Assembly: GCA_038501625.1 (NCBI GenBank)
Contig: JAZAYU010000012.1
Span: forward strand, 248,001 to 312,000
Origin: Corbicula japonica
Taxonomy: Eukaryota > Mollusca > Bivalvia > Venerida > Cyrenidae
DNA length: 64,000 nt
Direction of reading: 5' to 3'
Shown: positions 1-9,952 of the stretch, piece after piece
How the letters are laid out: every line of letters starts with the position of its first letter
How positions within the stretch are numbered: position 1 is the stretch's first letter
The notes under the pieces: generated by a model
Databases searched by the model: none
The model's input: only the letters and a program-made list of their open reading frames with translations
What the model was told of the DNA's origin: nothing
Program-made: the position numbers and the translations under genes

Positions 1-172
1 TTATTATGATTGGTGAATCTCTGAATTTATGTGATAACAATGCATTTAATGTTAACGAGAATATTTAAGATTAAAAAATTCAGTTGAAATTGGGTTTAGC
101 TTCTTACTGGCTCAGAACTTCTCCACTTTTTAAATGCCGAGTTGTGAGCATATAAAGCCTCTTTAGTCCGGT

Positions 173-520
173 ATGGCATGGGCAAACTGTGTAGATCAAG
201 GTCAGTCGGCACATCCATACTGTCTGGCTTTTTGTGTGCGTCTGATCACTAATTACACTGTTTGCTTAGTGATTAAAACAGTTACCGTCATTGTCTGAAT
301 ATAAGCCACACTTTTTTTCCAGAATTTGGCAGTAGAAAATTGGGGGTGCGGCTAATACACAGGTTTGGCTGCTTATACATTGCATTAAGCCATTTTCATC
401 CGTTCCATCAGGTTTAGGGGGGTGCGGCTTATACATCAGTGCGGCTTATATTCGAACAATGACGGTATTTCTGACTAAACAGTGTACAAACTTATCAGAT
501 AGTATGGATTTGCAGACATC
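173..520 (+). repeat. Degenerate palindromic TTAA MITE copy, interrupted by another MITE
   Basis: The left part carries the family's GTGTAGATC...AGTCGGCACATCCATAC block and the right part resumes at TTTCTGACTAAACAGTG. The 185-bp element at 283-467 sits exactly at the TA of the family's GGTTATTTCTGAC segment. Compare the intact copy at 43814-44056. Confidence 0.6.
283..467. mobile_element. 185-bp MITE with TA target site (TACCGTCATTG family)
   Basis: The ends are inverted repeats reading TACCGTCATTGTCTGAATA and, on the other strand, TACCGTCATTGTTCGAATA. Internal segments with GCGGCT...ATACA are also inverted. A TA dinucleotide bounds both ends, as expected of Tc1/mariner-type elements. A second copy of identical length lies at 29120-29304. 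No coding capacity. Confidence 0.8.
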
Positions 521-1207
521 AACCTCAAAGTAAGCTCAACATATATAATTTGAATCTGTACCAAACAGTTAAAAACAGAAATTTTGTTTACTCACAATTT
601 TATTACAGCAAAATGTCAATATTGCATTGTTAAAAAATACAATCTTTAGAAAACATAGATAATAATTTATAGTATTTATAAGAATGAATATTTTAAAACC
701 ATAATTGGAAATCCAAAATTGACTTAATGGATGAAAATTTGATTCAAATTCATGTTTTCTTTAAAAACCACTCTTTATTTGACTTCTGATCTGAAATATT
801 TACTGAGCAAATATTTTGTTTTTACAATAATAAACATTAATAAATCTTAATCAATATCTTGAGTACTGGTAAAATTCACTAAAGAAATATTTGATATTTT
901 TGCCTATTACCTCCCTTTATTTTACTTCCTCTACTATTGGGCAGATCTAAATTGGCAGTTTAATAACCTTTATGTCTTGTGAATTTTTTAATGACAAGGG
1001 TGATAACTCTGAAACTACTGAGCAATTCTGAATGAAACTTAATAGTACACATTTCACAATACACTCATTCTAAATTCTAATAAAATCAGTAAAATCATTA
1101 TTATTCCATCTAAATAGACATTAATAAGATGTCTTCAACTTTAATGTTTAAAACTAACAAGAACAATTTTTAGGCAATTCAGTATAACATAAGAATCCAG
1201 ACAATGT

Positions 1208-1342
1208 AATTAAGGATTGAATCAATATTTCTTGTTTTTCATTTGTGTATGGAAAAGGGCTTCACGCGTACTTTAAACAATCCAACTGTTTTTCATACCC
1301 AAATGAAAACCACCAAATAATGATTCAATCCTTATATTAACA
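1208..1342. mobile_element. Short TIR element (about 135 bp)
   Basis: The left end TTAAGGATTGAATCA is answered by TGATTCAATCCTTA near 1337. Inner segments TTTTCATTTGTGTATGG and TTTTCATACCCAAATG are also partly complementary. It lies inside an older dispersed repeat (see 1265-2000). Confidence 0.5.
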
Positions 1343-2000
1343 CACATAAATACTCTCAGCAATACAGAATAAAAGCAATACAGAATAAATGAGAAGAATT
1401 ACTGATATTATGGCATTTTCGAATGGCTTTTACAACAGCTACATTGGTTTTGCAGCAACTCGTAGCAAAGTGTGCATGTTCGGCGACGTCACACGTCAAA
1501 ACATTGTGCAACATCCCATAAATTGTGAATGGTTCTTCTCTAGCCATGCCTTTTAAATTCATACACCACACTTTTTACCATCAGAAAGTATGATTCGTTA
1601 GATTAATAAGACTTCATGGTAGAGGTCGAAGTTCAAGTATAAATATATTTTGATAGTAAATTCCACTAGGCTGCCTATTCATAAATCAGGGTGGAATTCT
1701 TCAATTTCTTAGGTGTGGATATTATAAATTGTATTTCTATGTAATGCATATAAATAACTAAACATGAGTTGATGTTTTAATTTAGGACAAATAAGTACAT
1801 TTTAGGATCTACTGTGCGTAAGTTTTACTGCATTAGTAAAGCTTTAATAACTTTGTCTTCAAATATATTCACTTGTATATTGAGCGTGTAAGAATTCACA
1901 TCAAATTTACTTTGTTTACAGGTCTTCTACATTTTATATTATAAATTTCAATATTTGATAACACTTTATATTTTCATCCTGATATGTGACGGGGCCCCTG
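1265..2000 (+). repeat. Old dispersed repeat, related to 42005-42345
   Basis: Order and sequence of blocks such as TTTAAACAA..C..A.TGTTTTTCATACCC, ...TTTTACTG...TTAG, GACTTCTAC (GTCTTCTAC here) and TTTCATCCT.ATATGTGAC recur in the same order near 42.0-42.35 kb. Strongly diverged; class unknown. Confidence 0.4.
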
Positions 2001-2216
2001 TCAGAATTCTTGATAATTGCACACCAAATGTTCACACCCACGATTCTGGCAGCAATTTCATTTCTTCAAAATATCACAGATTGAAAAGTTTATTCCAACA
2101 GCTTTCTTCTTCCTATAAATTCTCATCATCCTGAAAATAGAAAATGCAATAATATTAGTATCCTGAAGTGACTGCAAAACATGCTCTATCCTGCCTTTTT
2201 TCATCATTGTCATTGA

Positions 2217-2458
2217 TTAACCATTTCCTCCACAGACACACCTTTATTGCGGGGGTGAACAGTTTAGATCTAGACCAGCCAGCACATCTGTGCCATCTGA
2301 TCAGGATCTAAACTGTTTTCTTTTTTATTCATTAGGTTATTTCTGACCAAAATGCGACCAGTGCAGATCCTAATCAGACGGCACGGATGTGCCGGCTGAT
2401 CTGGATCTACACTGGTCACACATGCATAAAAATGCGTATATATGGAGAAAAGGGTTAA
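2217..2458 (+). mobile_element. Full-length palindromic TTAA MITE
   Basis: Starts TTAACCATTTCC and ends AAAAGGGTTAA. Contains two blocks of the type GATC.GATCAGNCGGCAC-ATCC-GTGCCG that are reverse complements of each other, separated by the family spacer TTCATTAGGTTATTTCTGAC. 242 bp, the same length as the copies at 16625, 20622 and 43814. Confidence 0.75.
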
Positions 2459-2999
2459 AGAGAAAATGATCAAAATCACTCTTAACAACCAGATGCAGTT
2501 CAATAAAAGTTTGCACAAATAAATGTTATTAAAATACCATAATTTTATATATGTTAGGAAAATTAAACCAGTAAAGAAATATTACAAGATACAAATATTA
2601 ACATTCCCTAAAGTACTACTTTAGATCTAGTTATTTTTATTAACTGTTCTAATTCTTCTTAACATGTAAATGAAGATACAATAAAAACATTTGTCCAAAG
2701 ACCAAGTTTTATTTGAACTGCATTGTGCCATTAGAGAGAATTTGAAATTTTTTTAATATCGATGAAAGTGCAATGATGACTGTAGACGGTCCTCAATAAT
2801 AATTTATTAACTCACACGTTTATTGCTTGTTATGATTCTGCTGCAAATTCAACACTTTTTTTTCTCTAAAATTATTATACCTTCAGTTGCGTGTTTTGTG
2901 GTGCCTGATTTGGTAACAAGCTTAAGAATCAAAGCTAGACAGAAGTATTTTCATGCATATTTAAATTTAAATTATTTATGAAAGCACTTCACAATAAAT

Positions 3000-3430
3000 G
3001 TCAGCTTTGGAACTGTTTTCGGTAAGATCATTGAGTACCCGCCCTTTGGCTTTGCAATGTCATTAGCTTCTTATGTTTTATATGTTTGTGTGCTTTTAAT
3101 GCAACATTGTTGAGCTGATGGGTGGGTTGGAGTTATTTTACCAAGACAACTTGTACTTGTTTGTGATATGAGAACTGGTTGGGGCAAGTGTGAGGATGGT
3201 GCACCCTAGAACCTGGTTTAAACCCCCAGTGGCAATTTATTTTGCCACTGACCGTTCCAAGGTGGTATACCCAAAGGTTCTCTTTCGTTAATTGTTTGTG
3301 GGGTCCTTTTTGAATTGACAAACTTATAACAAACATGCTCTCTTCTTCCTCTCTACTTTTTCGCTGCATGGGGAGGCTGTGTTTTGTGAGTGTGGCGATT
3401 CGTGATGCATATACATTTGTATTACTTTTT
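3000..3430 (-). repeat. Dispersed repeat of unknown class (GGTTTAAACCC family)
   Basis: Shares more than 80% identity by eye with 7440-7770 and 8815-9280, and in inverted orientation with 7095-7337. Diagnostic blocks are GAGTACCCGCCCTTTGG, GATGGGTGGGTTGGAG, GGTTTAAACCCCCAGTGG and ATGGGGAGGCTGTGTTTTG. Truncated relatives lie at 31700-31800 and 49325-49430. No coding potential or clear tRNA head seen. Confidence 0.65.
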
Positions 3431-3524
3431 TTGAATAGTCGGTATTTTGTAAATGATTATTTGCATTTATTTTTTTTTGCAATAAAAAGGTATTTCATCA
3501 TATGTACCATCAGTCATGACCAAG

Positions 3525-3830
3525 TATTATACAATTATTTACTTATTAGCTGGGAAATATGCTGTGATATTGACCTAAAAAATCGTTTTTGACCGAGGCG
3601 ATAGCGGTCAATATCAACAGCATATTTCCCAGCTAATAAGTAAATAACTGTTTTATTACATGAACTATAAATAGTTATATATATATATATTATAAAAGAT
3701 GGAAACTTTCGGATTCTATTTATAGACAGGTCAATATCAGCGAAAGCGGGTCAATATCTAGATTTATTGACTCGGTTATTTTGGGGGTGTGACCAATCGC
3801 GTTGCGTCTATTTATAGTTCATGTAATAAT
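3525..3830 (+). mobile_element. Foldback element, family G, copy 1
   Basis: The left half (3525-3650) is a near-perfect hairpin with arms of about 60 bp: TTACTTATTAGCTGGGAAAT returns as its reverse complement, and the centre is GACCGAGGCGATAGCGGTC. The right half is bounded by a second inverted repeat, CATGAACTATAAATAG and its complement, ending GTAATAAT. A second copy in opposite orientation lies at 34953-35277. Confidence 0.75.
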
Positions 3831-3984
3831 CATATTTATGGTCAAATACACCTCTCCAACAGTCTTGTATTTGATTAAATGTTGTTTTTATGACTGTCCT
3901 ACCCACCATTTGAATCAACCAAAAAATAAAATATATGTGTAATTTTTACCTCTTCTAGAGTTAATTTTCTGTACAAGGCCTTGT

Positions 3985-4085
3985 TGTGTTTCTGAAACAA
4001 TAAAACAATGCAATTCTTAAACAATAAAACAATGCAATTCTGAAACTAAAACAATGCAATTCTGAAATAATAAAATGATGCAAAA
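3985..4085 (+). repeat. Short tandem repeat, about 24-bp unit, four imperfect copies
   Basis: The unit ATAAAACAATGCAATTCTGA repeats four times with small deletions. Confidence 0.7.
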
Positions 4086-4351
4086 AAATGTATATTTTTA
4101 AACCAGGTGATGCTTTCAATTTACAGCCAGAACTAACAAGTTTAGAATATTTCTTTTTCAAAATACAGATGAATTGCAACAATCTATATTTATTTAAATC
4201 AAGGTTAAGTGTTACAAAAACTCAAAGGGTTAAAGATTGCACATGAACATATTATAATTTTATTTTCTTTAATTATACAATGGTAAGTACCAACTGATGG
4301 TCAACAGATGTAAAATTTTTTTAATTATAGTTCATACTACCCTCATTTTTT

Positions 4352-4461
4352 GATTTGTCAGGTTATATATGACCAAAATGGAAGTGCAGATCCTGATCAG
4401 ATGGCACAGATGTACACTGTTTGCCCACGTGTAAAAATGCGTATATATGGAGGAAAGGGTT
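4352..4461 (+). repeat. 3' half copy of palindromic TTAA MITE
   Basis: Contains GACCAAAATG, GTGCAGATCCTGATCAGATG and the terminal GGAGGAAAGGGTT. Confidence 0.6.
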
Positions 4462-4521
4462 CAAATGCTTTTCATGATAAAAATAACAATTTATAGTCAA
4501 ACTGTGTAACAAGATCACCTA

Positions 4522-5081
4522 TACTCAACAAAAATAAAAAGTATCCACTTTTCTATCTTCAATTTTGTAAAATTTCAAATTGAAAACTCAAAAATCTATA
4601 TGTGACAAATTTTGCAATTCTGTTAATATTGCAAAGAGATAAAGTTTTCTTGAAAATCTGCAGCCACAGCATAGTTATCTTTCCTTTTGTTATAATGAGG
4701 ATTCCAGGAAAAAATCAGTAGTTCTTAAAAGTATTTACATTTATTTAAATTGAATCAATTTCTCCACCTCTTGTGATCAATAAAATCACAAAATATTCAT
4801 CAATAAGACAACCAGTCTTCGACAAAAACGCTAGAAATTCCAACAATTTCCATTTACCTCCCTTTAAATTGAATATGTAGTGTTTTGTAATTCATTATTA
4901 ATTTTTATTCGACTTGCAATTGCTAAGTTCTTGGTGTGGAAGATTATGTTCATGAACAACTAAACTTAAAAACAACTGAGATTAACTATCAAAACACCAT
5001 TCAAAGCGTTTGTGATTAAATGAAAATGTGTTAATGAGAGTATAAGCATAAAAAATGGATACTTTTTATTTTTGTTCAGTA
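4522..5081. mobile_element. Non-autonomous Tc1/mariner-like element
   Basis: The ends are inverted repeats of about 25 bp: TACTCAACAAAAATAAAAAG on the left and CTTTTTATTTTTGTTCAGTA on the right. They are bounded by TA on each side, giving a 560-bp element. The interior is AT-rich with no long ORF. Family assignment rests only on the TA target and the TACTGAACAAAAAT-type terminus. Confidence 0.7.
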
Positions 5082-5353
5082 TATTAATCATAAATGTAAT
5101 GTTATGTTATTTCCAAATAATTTAGTTAGGAAGAAATAATAATAGTAACCACTGAAATGTCTCAAAATATGAACAAAGACGCCTTTTACCGTGAAGTGCC
5201 ATAATTATACAGTTCAGAAAATCTTTGATTACCTTTAAATATGGATAGACAATATTCACTTGAGCAAACTCTGTGTTGAATGTATACCACGTCAGTATGG
5301 GGAGATAAATATAAAGACCCATCTGTAAACAAGAGAATCAGAGTAATTATAGA

Positions 5354-5755
5354 TACACCTTTATTGTGTGGGCGAACAGTTTAGATCCTGATCAGATGGC
5401 ACAAATGTGCTGGCTCACCTGGATCTACACTGGTCACACATGCGTAACAATTAGATCAGTCATAGAAAAAGATGAAATCTTTGATTCAATCCTTTACACC
5501 TGAGATATGCCACATCCGTGCTGTCTGATCAGGATCTGTACTTTTCGCACAGATCTTGAACAGAGGTCATGATGGATGCGCCAGCTGATCTGGATCAACA
5601 CTGGTTGCACATGCGATAAAATGCATACACATGAAGTAAAGGGTTAACCTTTAAAAAAAACTACATGTTTATGGGTTTTAAAATGTGTGTGGCTAGTGTA
5701 GATCCAGATTAGTCGGCACATCTGTGCCATCTTATCTGGCTCTACAACATCTCTA
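5354..5755 (+). repeat. Cluster of partial palindromic TTAA MITE copies
   Basis: Three fragments (about 5354-5452, 5505-5646 and 5690-5755) each carry the GATCTGGATC.ACACTGGT or GATCAGG blocks of the family. The second ends in the terminal AAGGGTTAA. Confidence 0.55.
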
Positions 5756-6414
5756 GAACTTTAGAACATAACACACATGGGCAATAAGAACAACATACCC
5801 TATTTCATATTAACAATAACAATAAATATTTTAAACTCTAATATATAACTTTTAAGTTCTGGGGCCAGGCTACTAGGGGTCTAAATGTTTCAACGAATTT
5901 GGGTCGAAATGTCTCGAAATTTCCTGGGGTCGAATTGTATTGAATTTATAACACAAGCTCAGTTATAATTAGAAATCAGGTTGAAGTCAATAACTGAATT
6001 CTTTTCATAACTGTCTTTATCCCTTTATTACCTTAAACACTTCCATTTTCCAGTTAGCCATCCTGGTGAAAGTTGATCGGCAATCTCAGTTGATCGAGGT
6101 CGAGTCCTTACATCACAGGGTTTTAACCTAGACTGTTTCCTCAATCGTCCCTGACCAGACAGACTCCGGCAATTAACGATTGTGAACGGAAATCTGCGTT
6201 TCCGATAATAGGCTAAAAAAGTAACGACTGTTCCAATGTTTCCACTAATACGACATAATAAAGTTTATAACAAGTACAGTGATGATGCTGAACATCAAAT
6301 CGGTGCAAAATTATATATTCTGAGGACGAAGAAGCTTTTAGATACAATACCGCATTGAAGGTGCCATGCCCACCGCCATATGCACACCATTGTTTGGAAT
6401 GGTCAAAATTGTAC

Positions 6415-6575
6415 TTTTTATTGGTGTAAATTGGTGTGTTGCGCTCTACCCGGGGCTAGGCGGCGTGGGAAGTAATATGCATTTCCATTACTGTCCATGA
6501 ACAGGGTTAATCAAACCGTGCCTGCAATATTTTCATATTTGTCATGTTCGATGGCTTTCAAAGTTCCCTTTTAAT
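6415..6575 (+). repeat. Dispersed repeat (GTCCATGAACAGG family), copy 1
   Basis: TTGCGCTCTACCCGGGGCT, GTAATATGCATTTCCATTAC, TGTCCATGAACAGG, GCCTGCAATATTTTCATAT and GGCTTTCAAAGTTCCCTTTT occur in this order. The same order is seen at 18150-18300 and 52345-52500. Class unknown. Confidence 0.7.
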
Positions 6576-6764
6576 CAATTTCTATTCAAAATGGATACGT
6601 CACTACTAAAATATATGATAAAAGAGATGATTTTAATTTTAATACAGTAAATTGTCTGTTTTTAGACGGAGATGCTCCTCGTGCAACATCTTACGGGGTT
6701 TATATCTCACAGCTTGTTTGCTTTTCTAGAGCTTGCAATATTGTTAATTAATGATTTCAATTAA

Positions 6765-7795
6765 CGTAATCTTTGCATAACAGAAAAACTTTTAAAACAA
6801 GGTTATCGGTATCACAAATTAAGGAAAACCTTTTGCATGTTTTATCGCCGATACCCAGATTTAATTAAAAATACAGATGCAGTTTAAAATCACTTTTGCA
6901 ACAATGTATTTCACAACCAGTTTTATGGAGATTTAATTTGTAAATTTATGAAAATAAAAGGCAATGTTAAAATCTGTAAATTAAAAAATAAAGGTTACCA
7001 ACATGATATTCTGCCGCGCTCTGCAGGCCTGGTGTGATTAACTCATCTACAGTTGATCATTATGCTTACCTCTTTGGTTGCACGACGGTGGCAGGGGTAT
7101 AGAAAACAGTGAAATATGCATATCAGGAATGGCCACATCTAGCAGACACAGCCTCCCCACACAGCCAAAAAGTAGAGAGGAAAAAAGAGCATGGTATTAC
7201 AATAATCAGTTTCAAAATGGACGCCACAAACAACTGACGAAAGTGAGAACCCGAGGGGTTACCGCCTTGGAACGGCTAGTAGCAAAACAATTTGCCACTG
7301 GGGGTTTAAACCAGGTTCTAGGGTGCACCAACCTAAGAGTTTATGAAGGTTTATAGAGAAATCGCTTTTTAAAAGAACCTAGAAGCTCGTTTTGCAATTG
7401 TTTCTTTTATCCCTGTCACCTTGTTCTTGCTGATTTGACTCAAGGTTCTCTGCACTCGGTAAGGTCATTGAGTACCCGCCCCTTGGGCTTTTCAATGCTA
7501 TTGGCTTCTTATGTTTTATATGTTTGTGTGCTTTTGCATGCAACATTGTTTAGCTAATGGGTGGGTTGGAGTTATTTCACCAAGACAATTTGTACTTGCT
7601 TTGTGATATAAGAATGTTGGGACAAGTGTGAGGTTGGTGCAGCCTAGTACCTGGTTTAAACCCCCCGTGGCAATTTGTTTTGCCACTGATCGTTCCAAGG
7701 CGGTAACCCCAAAGGTTCTCTTTTTCGTTAATTGTTTGTGGCGTCTTATTTGAATTGACATTGATATGCATATTTCACTTCTTTTTCCACAAGGA
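6765..7795 (+). repeat. Direct duplication, unit 1, carrying an insertion
   Basis: It matches 8330-9290 in the same orientation over almost its whole length. Shared blocks include AACAAGGTTATCGGTATCAC, GCGCTCTGCAGGCCTGGTG and TAAGAGTTTATGAAGGTTTA. At about 7094 the match is broken by ~245 bp, an inverted copy of the GGTTTAAACCC repeat, and then resumes at 7338. Confidence 0.7.
7094..7338 (+). mobile_element. Inserted inverted copy of the GGTTTAAACCC repeat
   Basis: The sister unit reads GGCAGGGGT directly into TAAGAGTTTATG (8690-8712); here the same junction holds this ~245-bp insert. The insert contains ATATGCATATCAGGAATGG, CACAGCCTCCCCAC and GGGTTTAAACCAGGTTCTAG, the reverse complement of the family as seen at 8820-9280. 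Confidence 0.65.
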
Positions 7796-8329
7796 TCATA
7801 TGCGGAAGACTTTTTTCCAAATCTTAACCTTAGGAAAAGAGAAACGACCACTCTATGTAAAGGAAACCCCTTTTATCGTTCTCACATTTGACTGCCTTAG
7901 CTATGGATCTTGTTTTGTGGCTATAGACAATACAAGCTAAGAAAAAATGTTCCATCATATACAAAGGAGCAGATTTAGTATGATTATAAAACACATAGCA
8001 TAAGGTTTTAAATTCAACTCTACAAGCCACAGGTAACCAGATCAAAAATAAACTTCGGATTCCTTTTGGCCAAACTGAGCTCTAGTATAAAGATTTAGCA
8101 CAAATCTGAAGGTCCCGCCGATGCACCATGTCTTAAATTTATGTAGCTCAACAGTTTACATTAGTACAATATACTGAATGTCATCTTTTCGACATTATGT
8201 GTTGTAATATCACAAAGACAGCTAATTCACCGAGACAACTTGTACTTAAAAATATCTGTAAGAGGAAGTGTGTGGTTTTTGCATTCCAGGCCTTTAGGTT
8301 GTAAAATAAGAATGAAAAATAGTTTCAGA

Positions 8330-9124
8330 ACGTAATCGTTGCATTACAGAAAAACTATTAAAACAAGGTTATCGGTATCACAAATTAAGGAAATCCTTTT
8401 GCAAGTTTTATCTCCTATACCCAGATCTAATTCAGATCTAATTCATTAATACAGGTGCAGTTTAAAATCACTATTGCAACAAGGTATTTAGAGCTAGTTT
8501 TTTATGGAGATTTAATTTATGACTTAAGAAGATAAAAGGCAACGTTAATTTCTCCCGGTTATTCGTAAAAACCATCTGTAAATTTAAAAAGAAAGGTTAC
8601 CAACATGATATTTTACAGCGCTCTGCAGGCCTGGTGATTAACCCATCTACAGTTGATCAATATGCTTACCTCTTTGGTTCCACGACGGTGGCAGGGGTTT
8701 AAGAGTTTATGAAGGTTTATGGGGAAATCTTTTCTTAAATGAACCTAGAAGCTCGATTTGTTTCTTTTATCCCTGTCATCGTGTTCTTGCTGATTTTACT
8801 CCAGGTGCTCTGGTCTCGGTAAGATCATTGAGTACCCGCCCTTTGGATCTGCAATGCTATTAGCTTCTTATGTTTTATATGTTTGTGTGTTTTTGCATGC
8901 AACATTGTTGAGCTGATGGGTGGGTTGGAGTTATTTCACCAAGACAATTTGTACTTGTTTTGTGATATGAGAACCTGTTGGGGCAAGTGTGAGGTTGGTG
9001 CAGCCTATAACCTGGTTTAAACCCCCAGTGGCAATTTGTTTTGTCACTGACCGTTCCAAGGCGTATCCACAAAGGTTCTCTTTTTCATTAGTTGTTTGTG
9101 GCGTCCTATTTGAATTGACATACT

Positions 9125-9183
<59 letters not shown>

Positions 9184-9290
9184 CTCTCTCTCTCTTTCTC
9201 TCTCTCTCTCTTCCTCTCTTCTTTTTCGCTGCGTGGGCAGGCTGTATTTTATGAGTGTAGCGATTCCTGATATGCATATATTACTTTTTT
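8330..9290 (+). repeat. Direct duplication, unit 2
   Basis: The intact counterpart of 6765-7795, without the 245-bp insert. It retains a TC-rich stretch and the sequence GCGTGGGCAGGCTGTATTTT that unit 1 has lost between 7760 and 7770. Confidence 0.7.
9124..9217 (+). repeat. (TC)n microsatellite
   Basis: About 90 bases of almost uninterrupted CT dinucleotides with three or four point changes, inside duplication unit 2. ORFs rich in Ser/Leu or Arg/Glu across it are artefacts. Confidence 0.95.
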
Positions 9291-9910
9291 TAAATTTCCC
9301 GTTTTCCAGTTCTGAGACTGTTGTCATTTTCAACCAGTCAAAATGCTGCATGAGATCTGAAGCTGATCTCCATTCTCAGTTGTGTCGATCAAAAGCTATT
9401 CATAGCTAATGCTGTGCTTGTTTTGTGAGCACCGACTTTAAATAAAATTTTGTATTTGTATATTGTAGTTTCATAACAGTGCTCTGGTCTCAGTAACACT
9501 GATCAGTAACATTATTTAGGTATGATGATTTAATGTTTGTGGAATATTAAGGCTATTTGCGATAGGCAAGACATTATCAGAGCCGCTTTTTACCCGAAAA
9601 CATAACAACTGGTTTTATTTTCTGACTAATTTATCTATGAAATTTTTATTTTTTTAAATTTTGGACTAAAGTGAAATTCAATATATAGGGGGCGGAGTAT
9701 GCCGCAAATGAGATAAAGTAGCCCAAATACATTAGCCCTATGAAAAGATAACTAAATTACGCTAAGGAATCTTCAGCGCATATGCTCTCAGGATACGAAG
9801 TAAAAACTTCTATTTGCACCGGGTTCTGGTCAACCTCGTTGAAACTAATCTGGTCTGGTCAGGGGCTGAAACGGGCCTTATCCAAAACCGAGTTGTTCCG
9901 CAATCATTTG

Positions 9911-9952
9911 ATGAAAACATGGCAGACACAGCGGCAGAAATCCCAACTGTAA
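9911..9952 (+). promoter_or_regulatory. Overlapping upstream ORF at the HM13 start
   Basis: An ATG in a weak context (T at -3) opens 8 bases before the HM13 ATG in another frame, runs 13 codons and stops at 9952, inside the HM13 coding sequence. It would be bypassed by leaky scanning to the strong-context start at 9919. Confidence 0.4.

Larger units (their letters stand above)
1..9800. other. Intergenic region upstream of HM13, transposon remnants only
   Basis: No reading frame in this stretch looks like a conserved protein; the ORFs are short and fall on repeats. It holds palindromic TTAA MITE copies (about 173-520, 2217-2458, 4352-4461, 5354-5452, 5505-5646), a TA-flanked MITE (283-467), a foldback element (3525-3830), a Tc1/mariner-like element (4522-5081), a direct duplication (6765-7795 and 8330-9290) and a TC microsatellite. 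Unassigned parts such as 520-1200, 2460-3000 and 9290-9800 show only AT-rich sequence to my eye. Confidence 0.7.

Noticed and set aside
7516..7851. ORF of 111 codons, also short ORFs at 3133, 7078 and 8875 with the same peptide (HKQLT...)
   Set aside because: All fall on copies of the GGTTTAAACCC repeat; the shared peptide reflects the repeat, and frames differ between copies.
9044..9351. ORFs on both strands across the TC tract (Ser/Leu-rich and Arg/Glu-rich)
   Set aside because: They are translations of a (TC)n microsatellite; no conserved sequence on either side.
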